DNA from: Bifidobacterium stellenboschense
GTDB lineage: Bacteria > Actinomycetota > Actinomycetes > Actinomycetales > Bifidobacteriaceae
Assembly (NCBI RefSeq): GCF_000741785.1
Contig: NZ_JGZP01000005.1
Span: forward strand, 31,875 to 95,874
Direction of reading: 5' to 3'
Length of the DNA stretch: 64,000 nt
Of this stretch, positions 26,440 through 34,718 are shown one piece after another. Below the pieces are notes generated by a model. That model was not told the origin of the DNA and did not search any database. It saw nothing but the letters and a program-made list of their open reading frames with translations. Each line of letters opens with the position of its first letter. The stretch's first letter is position 1. The position numbers and the translations under genes were made by a program.

Positions 26440-26868
26440 TCAGTACTTGTTGGCGCCGGTGCCGACGAAGTTCACCTTGAATCCGTGCTGGTAGTGCAGG
26501 AACATGCTGGCGCCGTAGCGGTCGACCGGACGGTGGGTGAACAGCATGCGGATCGCGAACGCGATCTGCACGTCCTCCGGCAGGGCGAGGAACGCCTTGT
26601 GCGCGTCCCAGTAGGGTTCGCGCACGATGGCGGCGTCCGGCACGTAGGCGTAGCCGTAGCCGTCCTCGTTCACGTAGCCCATGAACGGCAGGTCCCACGC
26701 GTTGTAGCGGGTGAGCTTGGCCTTGTATTCCTCGACCTCGGCCAGCGCGGCGTCGCTGATGCCGAACGACTTGGCGACCTTGTTGGCTTCTGCGGTCTTC
26801 TCCTCCGGGGTCTTGTCGAACATGTCGAAGTTGACGGTGATTTCCTTGTCCGTGGTTTCCTCTGCCAT
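26440..26868 (-). CDS. uncharacterised small acidic protein, 142 aa
   Basis: No known domain recognised. It begins MAEETTDKEITVNFDMFDKT and has a helical segment, EEKTAEANKVAKSFGISDAA. A compact C-terminal part is rich in aromatics (YNAWDLPFMGYVNEDGYGYA) and ends FNFVG-like KVNFVGTGANKY. It is soluble, with no signal peptide. The ribosome binding site AAGGAAGGA is strong. A perfect 11-bp inverted repeat (26889-26915) sits just upstream of that site in the leader and could act as an operator or a translational control hairpin. Probably a conserved bifidobacterial orphan. Confidence 0.75.
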   Translation of the reverse strand: MAEETTDKEITVNFDMFDKTPEEKTAEANKVAKSFGISDAALAEVEEYKAKLTRYNAWDLPFMGYVNEDGYGYAYVPDAAIVREPYWDAHKAFLALPEDVQIAFAIRMLFTHRPVDRYGASMFLHYQHGFKVNFVGTGANKY

Positions 26869-26888
26869 GACTGCGTCCTTCCTTAATC

Positions 26889-26915
26889 GAATCGAACATT
26901 ACCTATGTTCGATTC
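26889..26915. promoter_or_regulatory. perfect palindrome in the leader of the 142-aa gene
   Basis: GAATCGAACAT (26889-26899) and ATGTTCGATTC (26905-26915) with a 5-nt loop. It is immediately upstream of the ribosome binding site and has CGAACA/TGTTCG inner arms, which recur at 27150-27165. Confidence 0.6.
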
Positions 26916-27278
26916 TGTGGTGAGAAAATGTACGTTTTATCCGATGTTGCTTGGGATTCTCGTTGATTCCTTGGTGAACATCTGCGATACAGATTAGCAC
27001 TGTGTGAGCGCTCAAGGTATTGAAAATACGCAATTTCCGGCCTTGTTAACGTGGGCTTTACCTCGCTGGGAGGTATTGTGCGCCTTCTTGGCTTCGTGTG
27101 CGAATGACTATGTAATCTACCATCGTCAATGGTAGGTATTTCATGGAAGCGAACAATCGTGTTCGTTTCCATGCGGCGATCCGGCGTGTCGCGGAATGGA
27201 GGTGGGTCGCAGGTGGCCGGCGGCGGATGGTGGCGGAGGGCGTGGGCGGTCCGTAGGGCCGGTACAATCGTGAGGGTT
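26916..27278. other. AT-richer intergenic region upstream of tRNA-Ile
   Basis: No gene is visible in ~360 bp. It holds TGTGAGCGCTCA (27003-27014, palindromic core), a 7-bp hairpin CTACCAT/ATGGTAG (27117-27135), a 13-bp interrupted palindrome CATGGAA-G-CGAACA/TGTTCG-T-TTCCATG (27142-27173), and a likely tRNA -10 TACAAT (27263-27268). Confidence 0.55.
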
Positions 27279-27352
27279 GCCCCCGTAGCTCAGTCGGTTA
27301 GAGCAGCACCCTTATAAGGTGTTTGTCCTGGGTTCAAGTCCCAGCGGGGGCA
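27279..27352 (+). tRNA. tRNA-Ile (anticodon UAU)
   Basis: The acceptor GCCCCCG pairs perfectly with CGGGGGC (27345-27351). The D-stem is GCTC/GAGC. The anticodon stem GCACC/GGTGT encloses loop CTTATAA, giving anticodon TAT, which reads AUA. The T-arm is CTGGG-TTCAAGT-CCCAG. The discriminator is A and CCA is not encoded. Confidence 0.93.
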
Positions 27353-27371
27353 CTTGTTATTTCGTTATTTC

Positions 27372-27548
27372 GGCCCCCTCTGACGAGGGGGCTCCCGGCG
27401 AAGCCGGGTGGGGGAGAGAAGAAGAGCGGCCGTAAGGCCGCGGGGAAATCGAATCGGCCTTCGGCCGATGCCGTATCTTCTGCGGCCTTGAGGCCGCCGT
27501 CTCTCCCCCAGTCCGCTGACGCGGACAGCCCCCTCGTCAGAGGGGGCC
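27372..27548. repeat. type B composite inverted REP pair
   Basis: The outer 21-bp ends GGCCCCCTCTGACGAGGGGG and its complement flank two second hairpins (CCCGGCGAAGCCGGG; GTCCGCTGACGCGGAC). A ~70-bp core contains further palindromes (GCGGCCGTAAGGCCGC, CGGCCTTCGGCCG). The same layout occurs at 35437-35620 and 36385-36556. Confidence 0.88.
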
Positions 27549-27646
27549 AGGGCGATGGGCTCCCGTTCGTCCTTCGCCCATTGGAACGGTCCTTCGTCGG
27601 AGGGGGGCCGGCGCTGCCGCGTGTCCCAAGTGTCGGGGCGGGGGAC

Positions 27647-27724
27647 TATCATCCACTAGGTTCCGGTTCACGCCAGCCATAGGGGCGTGGCGACCCGGGT
27701 CACCTGAATTCCTTAGGAGACATC
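27647..27724 (+). promoter_or_regulatory. rpmE leader, candidate L31 autoregulatory leader
   Basis: A possible -10 TATCAT (27647-27652) is followed by a ~65-nt leader with a CACGCC/GGCGTG stem and a GGTTCCGG/CCCGGGTCACC region before AGGAGA. Structured L31 leaders are known in Actinobacteria; I infer one here from position and structure only. Confidence 0.35.
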
Positions 27725-27937
27725 ATGAAGCAGGGTATCCATCCCGATTACCATGCCGTCGAGGTCCTGTGCTCGTGCGGCAACACCTTCGTCACTCGTT
27801 CCACCTACAAGGGCGACCACATGACGGTCGACGTGTGCTCGAAGTGCCACCCCTTCTACACCGGCAAGCAGAAGATCCTCGACACCGGCGGCCGCGTCGC
27901 CCGCTTCGAGCGTCGCTACGGCAAGAAGGCCAAGTAG
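27725..27937 (+). CDS. rpmE: 50S ribosomal protein L31 (zinc-binding form)
   Basis: Ribosomal large-subunit protein of 70 aa. The start [10 protein letters not shown] is the family hallmark. Zinc-ligand cysteines appear as CSCG (16-19) and [13 protein letters not shown] (37-40), so this is the C+ form. Ribosome binding site TTAGGAGA is 6 nt upstream. It heads the actinobacterial rpmE-prfA-prmC block, but a strong terminator separates it from prfA. Confidence 0.98.
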   Translation: MKQGIHPDYHAVEVLCSCGNTFVTRSTYKGDHMTVDVCSKCHPFYTGKQKILDTGGRVARFERRYGKKAK

Positions 27938-27945
27938 CATACTTG

Positions 27946-28018
27946 ACGCCAGTCCCGCGAGACGGGTCGGCGCGCTTCGGCGTACCGTCCCGCCACCATT
28001 CGCAGGACTGGCGTTTTT
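27946..28018 (+). terminator. terminator of rpmE
   Basis: Outer 10-bp stem ACGCCAGTCC (27946-27955) / GGACTGGCGT (28005-28014) followed by TTTT. The ~50-nt interior can form a second long stem. Very strong for this window. Confidence 0.88.
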
Positions 28019-28108
28019 GTATGCCCGCGCACACGGCGGCGCGTCCGGACCATGCCGTCCGCGAACCGCGAAACCGAACACCATACCGATCCCGAGGAAG
28101 ACAAGACC

Positions 28109-29197
28109 ATGGCAGACGAACAGTTCCCCGCGGCGGCGACCGCGCTGGAGGAATACCGGAACATCGAACAGGAGATGGCCAGCCCCGAGGTGGTGACCAA
28201 CCCGGACAAGATGCGCAAGCTTGGCCGCCGTCACGCCGAGCTCGGCGCGATCGTCTCCGCATACAAGACCTACCTTGCCGTGCGCGACGACCTCGAAGCC
28301 GCCCGCGAGATGGCCGGCGAGGACCCCGACTTCGCGGCCGAGGCCAAGCGTCTCGAGGCCGAACTGCCCGCCGCCGAGGAGAAGCTTCGCACCGCGCTCA
28401 TCCCGCGCGACCCGGACGACGCGCGCGACACGATCATGGAGATCAAGGCCGGCACCGGCGGCGAGGAGGCCGCGCTGTTCGCCGGCGACCTGCTGCGCAT
28501 GTACACCCGCTACGCGGAGAAGCGCGGCTGGACCGTCACCATCCAGTCGGAGAACGGCACCGAGCTCGGCGGCGTCAAGGACGTGCAGATCGCCATCCGC
28601 GCCAAGGGCACGCCTGCGCCGGAGGACGGCGTGTGGGCGTCCCTCAAGTACGAGGGCGGCGTGCACCGCGTGCAGCGCATCCCCGTCACCGAATCGCAGG
28701 GCCGCATCCAGACCTCCGCGGCCGGCGTGATCGTCTTCCCCGAGGCCGACGAGGACGACGATGAGATCGAGATCGATCCGAAGGACCTGAAGATCGACAT
28801 CTTCATGAGCTCCGGCCCCGGCGGACAGTCCGTGAACACCACGTACTCCGCGGTGCGCATGACGCACATCCCCACCGGCATCACCGTGAACATGCAGGAC
28901 GAGAAGTCGCAGATCCAGAACCGCGCCGCCGCGCTGCGCGTGCTCAAGAGCCGCCTGCTCGCCATGAAGCACGAGCAGGAGGCCGCCGAGGCCGCCGACA
29001 TGCGCCACTCGCAGGTGCGTTCGCTCGACCGCTCCGAACGCATCCGCACGTACAACTTCCCGGAGAACCGCATCGTCGACCATCGCACCAACTACAAGGC
29101 GTACAACCTCGACCAGGTGCTCGACGGCGACCTGCAGGCCGTGATCGACTCCGACATCCAGGCCGACGAGGCCGAGCGTCTCGCCAACCAGAAGTGA
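28109..29197 (+). CDS. prfA: peptide chain release factor 1
   Basis: Recognises UAA and UAG and triggers peptidyl-tRNA hydrolysis on the ribosome. The product is 362 aa. The RF1 stop-codon recognition tripeptide appears as PVT in [14 protein letters not shown]. The catalytic GGQ loop is [15 protein letters not shown] near residue 238. The start at 28109 has GAGGAAG upstream. It overlaps prmC by 1 nt, so factor and its methylase are coupled. Confidence 0.97.
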   Translation: MADEQFPAAATALEEYRNIEQEMASPEVVTNPDKMRKLGRRHAELGAIVSAYKTYLAVRDDLEAAREMAGEDPDFAAEAKRLEAELPAAEEKLRTALIPRDPDDARDTIMEIKAGTGGEEAALFAGDLLRMYTRYAEKRGWTVTIQSENGTELGGVKDVQIAIRAKGTPAPEDGVWASLKYEGGVHRVQRIPVTESQGRIQTSAAGVIVFPEADEDDDEIEIDPKDLKIDIFMSSGPGGQSVNTTYSAVRMTHIPTGITVNMQDEKSQIQNRAAALRVLKSRLLAMKHEQEAAEAADMRHSQVRSLDRSERIRTYNFPENRIVDHRTNYKAYNLDQVLDGDLQAVIDSDIQADEAERLANQK

Positions 29198-30081
29198 TGA
29201 TGGACATCGACGACATGATCCGCGCCGCGGCCGCGCGGCTGCGCGAGGCGGGCGTCGACACGCCCGAGCATGACGCGAAGCTCCTGCTCGCCGAGGCGGC
29301 GGGCGTGGAACTGCGCGACGTCGACAAGGCGCTCCTCATGGGCGATCCGCTCGACGTCGACGCAGACCGCTTCGATGCGATGGTCGCCCGCCGCGCCACT
29401 CGCGAGCCGCTGCAGCACATCACCGGCCACGCGCCGTTCCGCTACCTCGACCTCAAGGTCGGCCCGGGCGTGTTCATCCCACGGCCGGAGACCGAGACCG
29501 TCGTGCAGGCGGGGCTCGACTGGATCACGCGCAACGGGCTGTACCACCCGATCGTCGTCGACCTGTGCGCCGGCTCGGGCGCGATCGGCCTCGCCGTCGC
29601 GACCGAGGTGCCCGGCGCCGAGGTGTGGGCCGTCGAGAAATCGCCGGAAGCGTACGCGTGGACGGAACGCAACCGCGACCTCGTCGCACGCGCGAACCCG
29701 ACCGCCGGCTACAACTACCATCTCGAACTCGGCGACGCGACCAGCACGCTCACCCTTCCGCAGCTCGACGGGCGCGTGGACGTCGTCATCACGAACCCGC
29801 CGTACGTGCCGCTCGACCAGATCCCCGAACAGCCGGAGGTGCGCGACCACGATCCCGCGCTCGCGCTGTACGGCGGCTCGGCGGACGGCGCGCTCATCCC
29901 CGAGCGGATCGTGCTGCGCGCCGCGCGGCTGCTGCGTGCCGGCGGCGTGCTCGTCATGGAGCACGACGTGACGCAGGGGGAGCGGCTCGTCGCCTACGCG
30001 CGCGCGAACGGCTTCGCCTCGGCGCGCACCGAGAACGACTGGACCGGCCGCCCGCGTTTCCTCTTCGCCGAACGCGCATAG
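29197..30081 (+). CDS. prmC: release factor glutamine methyltransferase
   Basis: SAM-dependent methylation of the Gln in the GGQ motif of RF1 and RF2. This 294-aa protein has an N-terminal helical recognition domain (~1-95) and a Rossmann methyltransferase domain with VDLCAGSGAIGLAVA and the catalytic NPPY in VVITNPPYVPLDQ. Start choice is ambiguous: GTG 29194, ATG 29197 (TGATG overlap with prfA) and ATG 29200 are in frame. 29197 is preferred for coupling. A terminator follows. Confidence 0.95.
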   Translation: MMDIDDMIRAAAARLREAGVDTPEHDAKLLLAEAAGVELRDVDKALLMGDPLDVDADRFDAMVARRATREPLQHITGHAPFRYLDLKVGPGVFIPRPETETVVQAGLDWITRNGLYHPIVVDLCAGSGAIGLAVATEVPGAEVWAVEKSPEAYAWTERNRDLVARANPTAGYNYHLELGDATSTLTLPQLDGRVDVVITNPPYVPLDQIPEQPEVRDHDPALALYGGSADGALIPERIVLRAARLLRAGGVLVMEHDVTQGERLVAYARANGFASARTENDWTGRPRFLFAERA

Positions 30082-30084
30082 CCG

Positions 30085-30112
30085 AGGCCTCCCTCGTCAC
30101 GGGGGAGGCCTT
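30085..30112 (+). terminator. terminator of prfA-prmC
   Basis: AGGCCTCCC (30085-30093) pairs with GGGAGGCCT ending near 30111, followed by a short T-run. Confidence 0.75.
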
Positions 30113-30183
30113 CGTGTCTCGGAATATGGAAAATGACCGCTATGTGGGCTCGAATGTGGGTTGTCTCACAATAAGAAACACCA

Positions 30184-30213
30184 TTGCGGGCGGTACCGGC
30201 ATGCCTGTATAAC
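30184..30213 (+). promoter_or_regulatory. promoter of the liv operon
   Basis: TTGCGG (30184-30189), 18-bp spacer, TATAAC (30208-30213). It gives a leader of about 185 nt before livK, in which I see no Leu/Ile/Val-rich leader peptide. Confidence 0.5.
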
Positions 30214-30406
30214 AGTCGGCGGCAAGCATCGTGGAAGAGGAGACACGGGTGCCGCGCATGGCCACAAGCCGTGCGGCCGCACGCCGACAGGAGTCCCGCG
30301 CGCACATCATGCGCGTTCCCGCACGAGCCGGCAGTCCCGGAGGGTCCGGGAAGAGGCTCATGGCCGCGATGCGCAATTCACGAAGAAGAAAGAAGGCAGA
30401 ACAGTC

Positions 30407-31585
30407 ATGTTCTCCAAGAAGATGATCGCGGCCGGCGCGGCCGCCGTCATGGCCATGTCCCTCGCCGGATGCTCCGGCGGCAGCATGGACGACTCCTCCA
30501 GCTCCAGCTCCGCCGCCTCGGGCGACACCATCACCATCGGTTCCGTGACCACCAACTCCGGCACCGCCGCCGCGTACGGCGAGGCCGAGGTCAAGGGCTT
30601 CGAGCTGGCCGTCTCCGAGATCAACGCCAAGGGCGGCATCAACGGCAAGAAGGTCAAGCTGGAGTCCCTCGACGACAAGGGCGACGCCACCGAGGCGTCC
30701 AACGCCTACAACAAGCTCGCCGCCGACAACAGCGTGCTCGCCGTGGCCGGCCCGACCATCTCCGCCACCACCGCCGCCGTCGCGCCGCTGGCCGACCAGA
30801 CCAAGCTGGTCACCATCGCCCCGGCCGCCACCGCCGACTCCATCGAGACCGGCAACTACCTGTTCCGCACCTGCTTCAAGGACTCCTACCAGGGTGAGGT
30901 GGCCGCCCGCTTCGCCGCCGAGAACCTGAAGGTCAAGAAGGTCGCCGTGCTCTACGGCACCGGCGATCCGTACTCCTCCGGCGTGGGCGAGGCCTTCGCC
31001 AAGGCCGCCGAGAAGCTCGGCATGCAGGTGGTCGACAAGGAGAGCTCCTCCTCCGCCGACGACACCGAGTACTCCGCCCAGCTGCAGAAGATCCAGGCCT
31101 CCGGCGCCGAGCTGCTGTACGCCCCGTACTACTACTCCGTGGCCGGCCCGTACATCATCCCGCAGGCCCGCTCCGTCGGCTTCGAGGGCTACGTGATGGG
31201 CCCCGACGGCTACGACGGCCTCAAGCTCACCGGCGACAAGTCCCAGTACGACAAGACCTTCTACACCACCCACTACTCGGCCGACGACACCTCCAACACC
31301 AAGGTGCAGGACTTCATCAAGTCCTACAAGGCCAAGAACAACGCCGATCCGAACACCTTCGCCGCCCTCGGCTACGACACGATCTACATGATCAAGCAGG
31401 CCATCGAGAAGGCCGGCAAGAGCGCCACCCGCGAGGACGTGCGCAACGCCGTCGCCGGCATGAGCTTCGAAGGCGTCACCGGCAAGTTCACGATGGACAA
31501 GTCCGGCTCGCCGACCAAGTCCGTGATCGTGCTCGAGCTCAAGGACGGCAAGCCCGTCTACAACACCACCGTCCAGCCCAAGTGA
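30407..31585 (+). CDS. livK: branched-chain amino-acid ABC transporter, substrate-binding lipoprotein
   Basis: Captures Leu/Ile/Val (or a related ligand) outside the membrane and delivers it to LivHM. The 392-aa protein has a lipoprotein signal peptide with lipobox LAGC (MFSKKMIAAGAAAVMAMSLAGC), a Ser-rich tether, then a type I periplasmic-binding fold (IGSVTTNSGTAAAYGEAEVKG, FRTCFKDSYQGEVAARFA). AGAAGG is the ribosome binding site. A terminator-like hairpin between livK and livH (31643-31675) probably yields excess of the binding protein over the membrane components. Confidence 0.93.
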   Translation: MFSKKMIAAGAAAVMAMSLAGCSGGSMDDSSSSSSAASGDTITIGSVTTNSGTAAAYGEAEVKGFELAVSEINAKGGINGKKVKLESLDDKGDATEASNAYNKLAADNSVLAVAGPTISATTAAVAPLADQTKLVTIAPAATADSIETGNYLFRTCFKDSYQGEVAARFAAENLKVKKVAVLYGTGDPYSSGVGEAFAKAAEKLGMQVVDKESSSSADDTEYSAQLQKIQASGAELLYAPYYYSVAGPYIIPQARSVGFEGYVMGPDGYDGLKLTGDKSQYDKTFYTTHYSADDTSNTKVQDFIKSYKAKNNADPNTFAALGYDTIYMIKQAIEKAGKSATREDVRNAVAGMSFEGVTGKFTMDKSGSPTKSVIVLELKDGKPVYNTTVQPK

Positions 31586-31642
31586 GCCACGCTCCAGTGA
31601 GTTCCGCCCACCAGGGTCGCGACGCGTGACGCGATGAGAACA

Positions 31643-31675
31643 GGAGAGCGGCCGGTTCGCCGGCCCTCTCCGTTT
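31643..31675 (+). terminator. attenuating hairpin between livK and livH
   Basis: GGAGAG and GGCCGG arms around a TTCG loop pair with CCGGCC and CTCTCC, followed by TTTTT. It probably gives partial termination within the operon. Confidence 0.7.
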
Positions 31676-31704
31676 TTGCGTTTTCATGCGTCCGTTCCGT
31701 CCGG

Positions 31705-31734
31705 TTCGGATGGTTCCGATTCGGATGGTTCCGA
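31705..31734 (+). repeat. two abutting 15-nt repeats upstream of livH
   Basis: TTCGGATGGTTCCGA occurs twice without spacer (31705-31719, 31720-31734), flanked by degenerate GTTCCG-type units from 31690 to 31780. Confidence 0.75.
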
Positions 31735-31797
31735 TTCCGTTCGTTTCAATTCCGTCAGTTCCGATTCCATCAATCTCATAGAAAGAAAGGGGGAGCG

Positions 31798-32724
31798 ATG
31801 ACCGATCAGATCATCATGTTCATCAGCCAGCTGTTCAGCGGTCTCAAGATCGGCAGCGTCTACGCGCTCGTGGCGCTCGGCTACACCATGGTCTACGGCA
31901 TCATCCGACTGATCAACTTCGCCCACGGCGATTTCATCATGGTCGGCGCCTACGTGCTGATGCTCACCATTCCCGCCATCGTCGCCGCGGGGCTGCCCGC
32001 CTGGGTGGCGATCGTCCCGGCCGTCCTCGTCTGCGTGGCCGTCGGCATCATCGTCGAGAAGGCCGCCTACAAGCCGGTGCGTGAGAAGGGCAATTCGATG
32101 ACCGCCCTCATCACCGCCATCGCCATGTCGCTGCTGCTGGAGAACGGCGCCCAGGCCATCTTCGGCGCCGACTTCCAGACCGTCCCGACGATCTTCCACC
32201 TGCCGTCCATCGCGTTCGGCAAGCTCAAGCTGCCCGGTGACACGCTCCTGACCATCGTGCTCGGCCTGATCATCATGATCGGCCTGCAGCTGTTCGTCAA
32301 GTTCACCAAGCAGGGCAAGGCCATGCGCGCCGTCTCCGAGGACAAGGAGGCCGCCGTGCTCATGGGCATCAACGTGAACTCCACGATCGCCCTCACCTTC
32401 GCGATCGGCTCCGGCCTCGCCGCCGTCGCCTCGCTCATGTACTGCGCCGCCTACCCGCAGGTCTCCCCGATGATGGGCGCCATGCTCGGCCTCAAGGCGT
32501 TCGTCGCCGCCGTGCTCGGCGGCATCGGCTCGATTCCGGGCGCCATGATCGGCGGCATCGCCATCGGCCTCGTCGAGAGCCTCACCAAGGCGTACATCGG
32601 CACGATCACCGGCGGCGTCATCACCTCGGCGTTCTCCGACGCCATCGTGTTCGCCATCCTGATCGTCGTGCTGCTGGTCAAGCCGTCCGGCATCATGGGC
32701 AAGAACGAGGGAGAGAAGGTCTGA
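31798..32724 (+). CDS. livH: branched-chain amino-acid ABC transporter permease LivH
   Basis: Integral membrane subunit of the LIV importer, 308 aa with about eight helices. Typical LivH features are GSVYALVALGYTMVYGIIRLI near the N-terminus, NFAHGDFIMVGAY, and the coupling-loop region FTKQGKAMRAVSEDKEAAVLMGI. Strong ribosome binding site AAAGGGGG. livM follows after 1 nt. Confidence 0.95.
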   Translation: MTDQIIMFISQLFSGLKIGSVYALVALGYTMVYGIIRLINFAHGDFIMVGAYVLMLTIPAIVAAGLPAWVAIVPAVLVCVAVGIIVEKAAYKPVREKGNSMTALITAIAMSLLLENGAQAIFGADFQTVPTIFHLPSIAFGKLKLPGDTLLTIVLGLIIMIGLQLFVKFTKQGKAMRAVSEDKEAAVLMGINVNSTIALTFAIGSGLAAVASLMYCAAYPQVSPMMGAMLGLKAFVAAVLGGIGSIPGAMIGGIAIGLVESLTKAYIGTITGGVITSAFSDAIVFAILIVVLLVKPSGIMGKNEGEKV

Positions 32725-32725
32725 T

Positions 32726-33847
32726 ATGAAGAAGTCCATGCTTTCCACGAGGCAGTCGTACCTCGTGTGCTTCCTCGGCATCCTCGCGTCGTTCGGCGTC
32801 GTCATGGCGCTGTGCGAGTCCGGCATCGCCAACTCCTACATCAAGGGCATCATGATGACCGCGTGCATCGCCATCATCATGACCACCTCGCTGAACCTCA
32901 CGATCGGCGTGCTCGGCCAGCTGACGCTCGGCTGCTGCGGCTTCGAGGCGATCGGCGCGTACGTGGCGGCCCTCGCCTCCAAGTACATGGTCGCCGCCGG
33001 CATGCTCGTCGACCCGACGCTGCGCTTCCTCGTCACCACGCTGCTCGGCGGCGTCGTGGCCTGCGTGTTCGGCATCCTCATCGGCATCCCGGCGCTGCGC
33101 CTGCACGGCGACTATCTCGCCATCATCACGCTCGGCTTCGGCGAGATCATCCGCGTCATCATCCAGAACCTCAAGGTGGCCGGCGGCATGGGCCTCGACA
33201 AGGGCGCGGCCGGCCAGGCGCTCATCGGCATCGAACGCACCGCCAACCTGTACATCGTGTTCTGGATCATGATCATCACCGTCGTGGTGCTGTTCATGTT
33301 CGGCCGCTCCCGCTACGGCCGCGCCGTCAAGGCCATCCGCGACGACGAGATCGCCGCCGGTGCCTCCGGCCTCAACACCACGTACCTCAAGGTGCTCGTC
33401 TTCGCGATCTCCGCGTTCTTCGCCGGCATCGCGGGCGGCATCTTCGCCCAGTACATCGGCTCGCTCAACCCGACGATGGCCGGCTGGCTCAACTCCATCA
33501 ACTACGTGATCATGGTCGTCTTCGGCGGCATGGGCTCGATCACCGGCTCGATCGTCTCCGCGATCGGCCTGACGATCCTGCCGGAGCTGCTGCGCGCGTT
33601 CGCCGACTACCGCATGCTCGCGTACTCGGTGGTGCTCGTGCTCGTCATGATCTTCCGCCCGCAGGGCATCTTCGGCTCCTGGGAGTTCTCGCTGCCGCGC
33701 CTCGTGAACCGTCTGCTGTTCCGCAACCCGAAGGCCGAGGCCGAGGAGAAGGCCGAAGCCGCCGGCAAGACGGACGACGCGGCCGAGACCGGGACTGAGA
33801 CCGAGGCCGCCGAGACCGCCGCAACCACGGAAACGAAGGAGGCGTGA
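32726..33847 (+). CDS. livM: branched-chain amino-acid ABC transporter permease LivM
   Basis: Second membrane subunit, 373 aa. Core motifs are NLTIGVLGQLTLGCCGFEAIG, LRLHGDYLAIITLGFGEIIR and the coupling segment YGRAVKAIRDDEIAAGASG. The last ~45 residues are an acidic Glu/Ala/Thr-rich cytoplasmic tail (EAEEKAEAAGKTDDAAETG) absent from most LivM proteins. It starts 1 nt after livH and ends 1 nt before livG. Confidence 0.95.
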   Translation: MKKSMLSTRQSYLVCFLGILASFGVVMALCESGIANSYIKGIMMTACIAIIMTTSLNLTIGVLGQLTLGCCGFEAIGAYVAALASKYMVAAGMLVDPTLRFLVTTLLGGVVACVFGILIGIPALRLHGDYLAIITLGFGEIIRVIIQNLKVAGGMGLDKGAAGQALIGIERTANLYIVFWIMIITVVVLFMFGRSRYGRAVKAIRDDEIAAGASGLNTTYLKVLVFAISAFFAGIAGGIFAQYIGSLNPTMAGWLNSINYVIMVVFGGMGSITGSIVSAIGLTILPELLRAFADYRMLAYSVVLVLVMIFRPQGIFGSWEFSLPRLVNRLLFRNPKAEAEEKAEAAGKTDDAAETGTETEAAETAATTETKEA

Positions 33848-33848
33848 G

Positions 33849-34718
33849 ATGACTGACGCGAAGAACAGCGAACAGCCCATCCTCAAGGCCGAGCATCTCG
33901 GCATCACCTTCGGCGGCCTCAAGGCCGTCTCCGACTTCAACATGACGATCCGCAAGGGCGAGCTCATCGGCCTGATCGGCCCGAACGGCGCCGGCAAGAC
34001 CACCGTGTTCAACCTGCTGACCGGCGTGTACAAGCCCACGGAAGGCGACTTCTGGCTCGACGGGCAGCACATGAACGGCAAGAAGACCTACCAGGTCGTG
34101 CGCGCCGGCATCGCCCGTACCTTCCAGAACATCCGCCTGTTCAAGCAGCTCACGGTCGAGCAGAACGTGCTCGTCGCCTTCGACGAGTCGTTCAGCTACC
34201 ACATGGGCGGCGCCATCTTCCGCACCCCGCGCTTCTGGAAGCAGGAGAACGAGATGCACGCCAAGGCGATGGACCTGCTCAAGATCTTCGACCTCGACGG
34301 TCTCGCCTCCACGCAGGCCGCGAACCTGCCGTACGGCCAGCAGCGCAAGCTCGAGATCGCGCGCGCCCTCGCCACCGGCATGAAGCTGCTGCTCCTCGAC
34401 GAGCCGGCCGCCGGCATGAACCCGACCGAGACCGAGGATCTGCTGCGCTGCATCAACACGATCCGCGACCGCTTCGGCATCGCGATCCTGCTCATCGAAC
34501 ACGACATGAGCCTCGTGATGAGCGTGTGCCAGCGCATCCAGGTGCTCGACTACGGCCGCACGATCGCCTCCGGCACCCCGGAGGAGATCGCCAACAACCC
34601 GCAGGTCATCTCCGCCTACCTCGGCGCCGACGACTCCGACGACGCCGAAGCCGACTCCACCGACCACGCGACGCCCGAACCGAGCATCGCCAAGACCATG
34701 CAGGAAGGGGCACGCTGA
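33849..34718 (+). CDS. livG: branched-chain amino-acid ABC transporter ATPase LivG
   Basis: ATPase subunit of 289 aa. Walker A is GPNGAGKTT, the Q-loop region is IARTFQNIRLF, the signature is LPYGQQRKLEIARAL, and Walker B is LLLLDEPAAGMNP. The characteristic LivG insertion follows the Q-loop. A ~35-residue acidic tail follows the usual family end. It overlaps livF by 1 nt. Confidence 0.95.
   Translation: MTDAKNSEQPILKAEHLGITFGGLKAVSDFNMTIRKGELIGLIGPNGAGKTTVFNLLTGVYKPTEGDFWLDGQHMNGKKTYQVVRAGIARTFQNIRLFKQLTVEQNVLVAFDESFSYHMGGAIFRTPRFWKQENEMHAKAMDLLKIFDLDGLASTQAANLPYGQQRKLEIARALATGMKLLLLDEPAAGMNPTETEDLLRCINTIRDRFGIAILLIEHDMSLVMSVCQRIQVLDYGRTIASGTPEEIANNPQVISAYLGADDSDDAEADSTDHATPEPSIAKTMQEGAR

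Noticed and set aside
27142..27173. LexA/SOS box at the CGAACA...TGTTCG palindrome
   Set aside because: The spacer between GAAC and GTTC is 6 nt, whereas Gram-positive LexA boxes have 4, and no SOS gene is adjacent.
30231..30425. Leader peptide controlling the liv operon
   Set aside because: The open frame is Arg/Ala-rich with no run of Leu, Ile or Val codons and overlaps the livK start out of frame.
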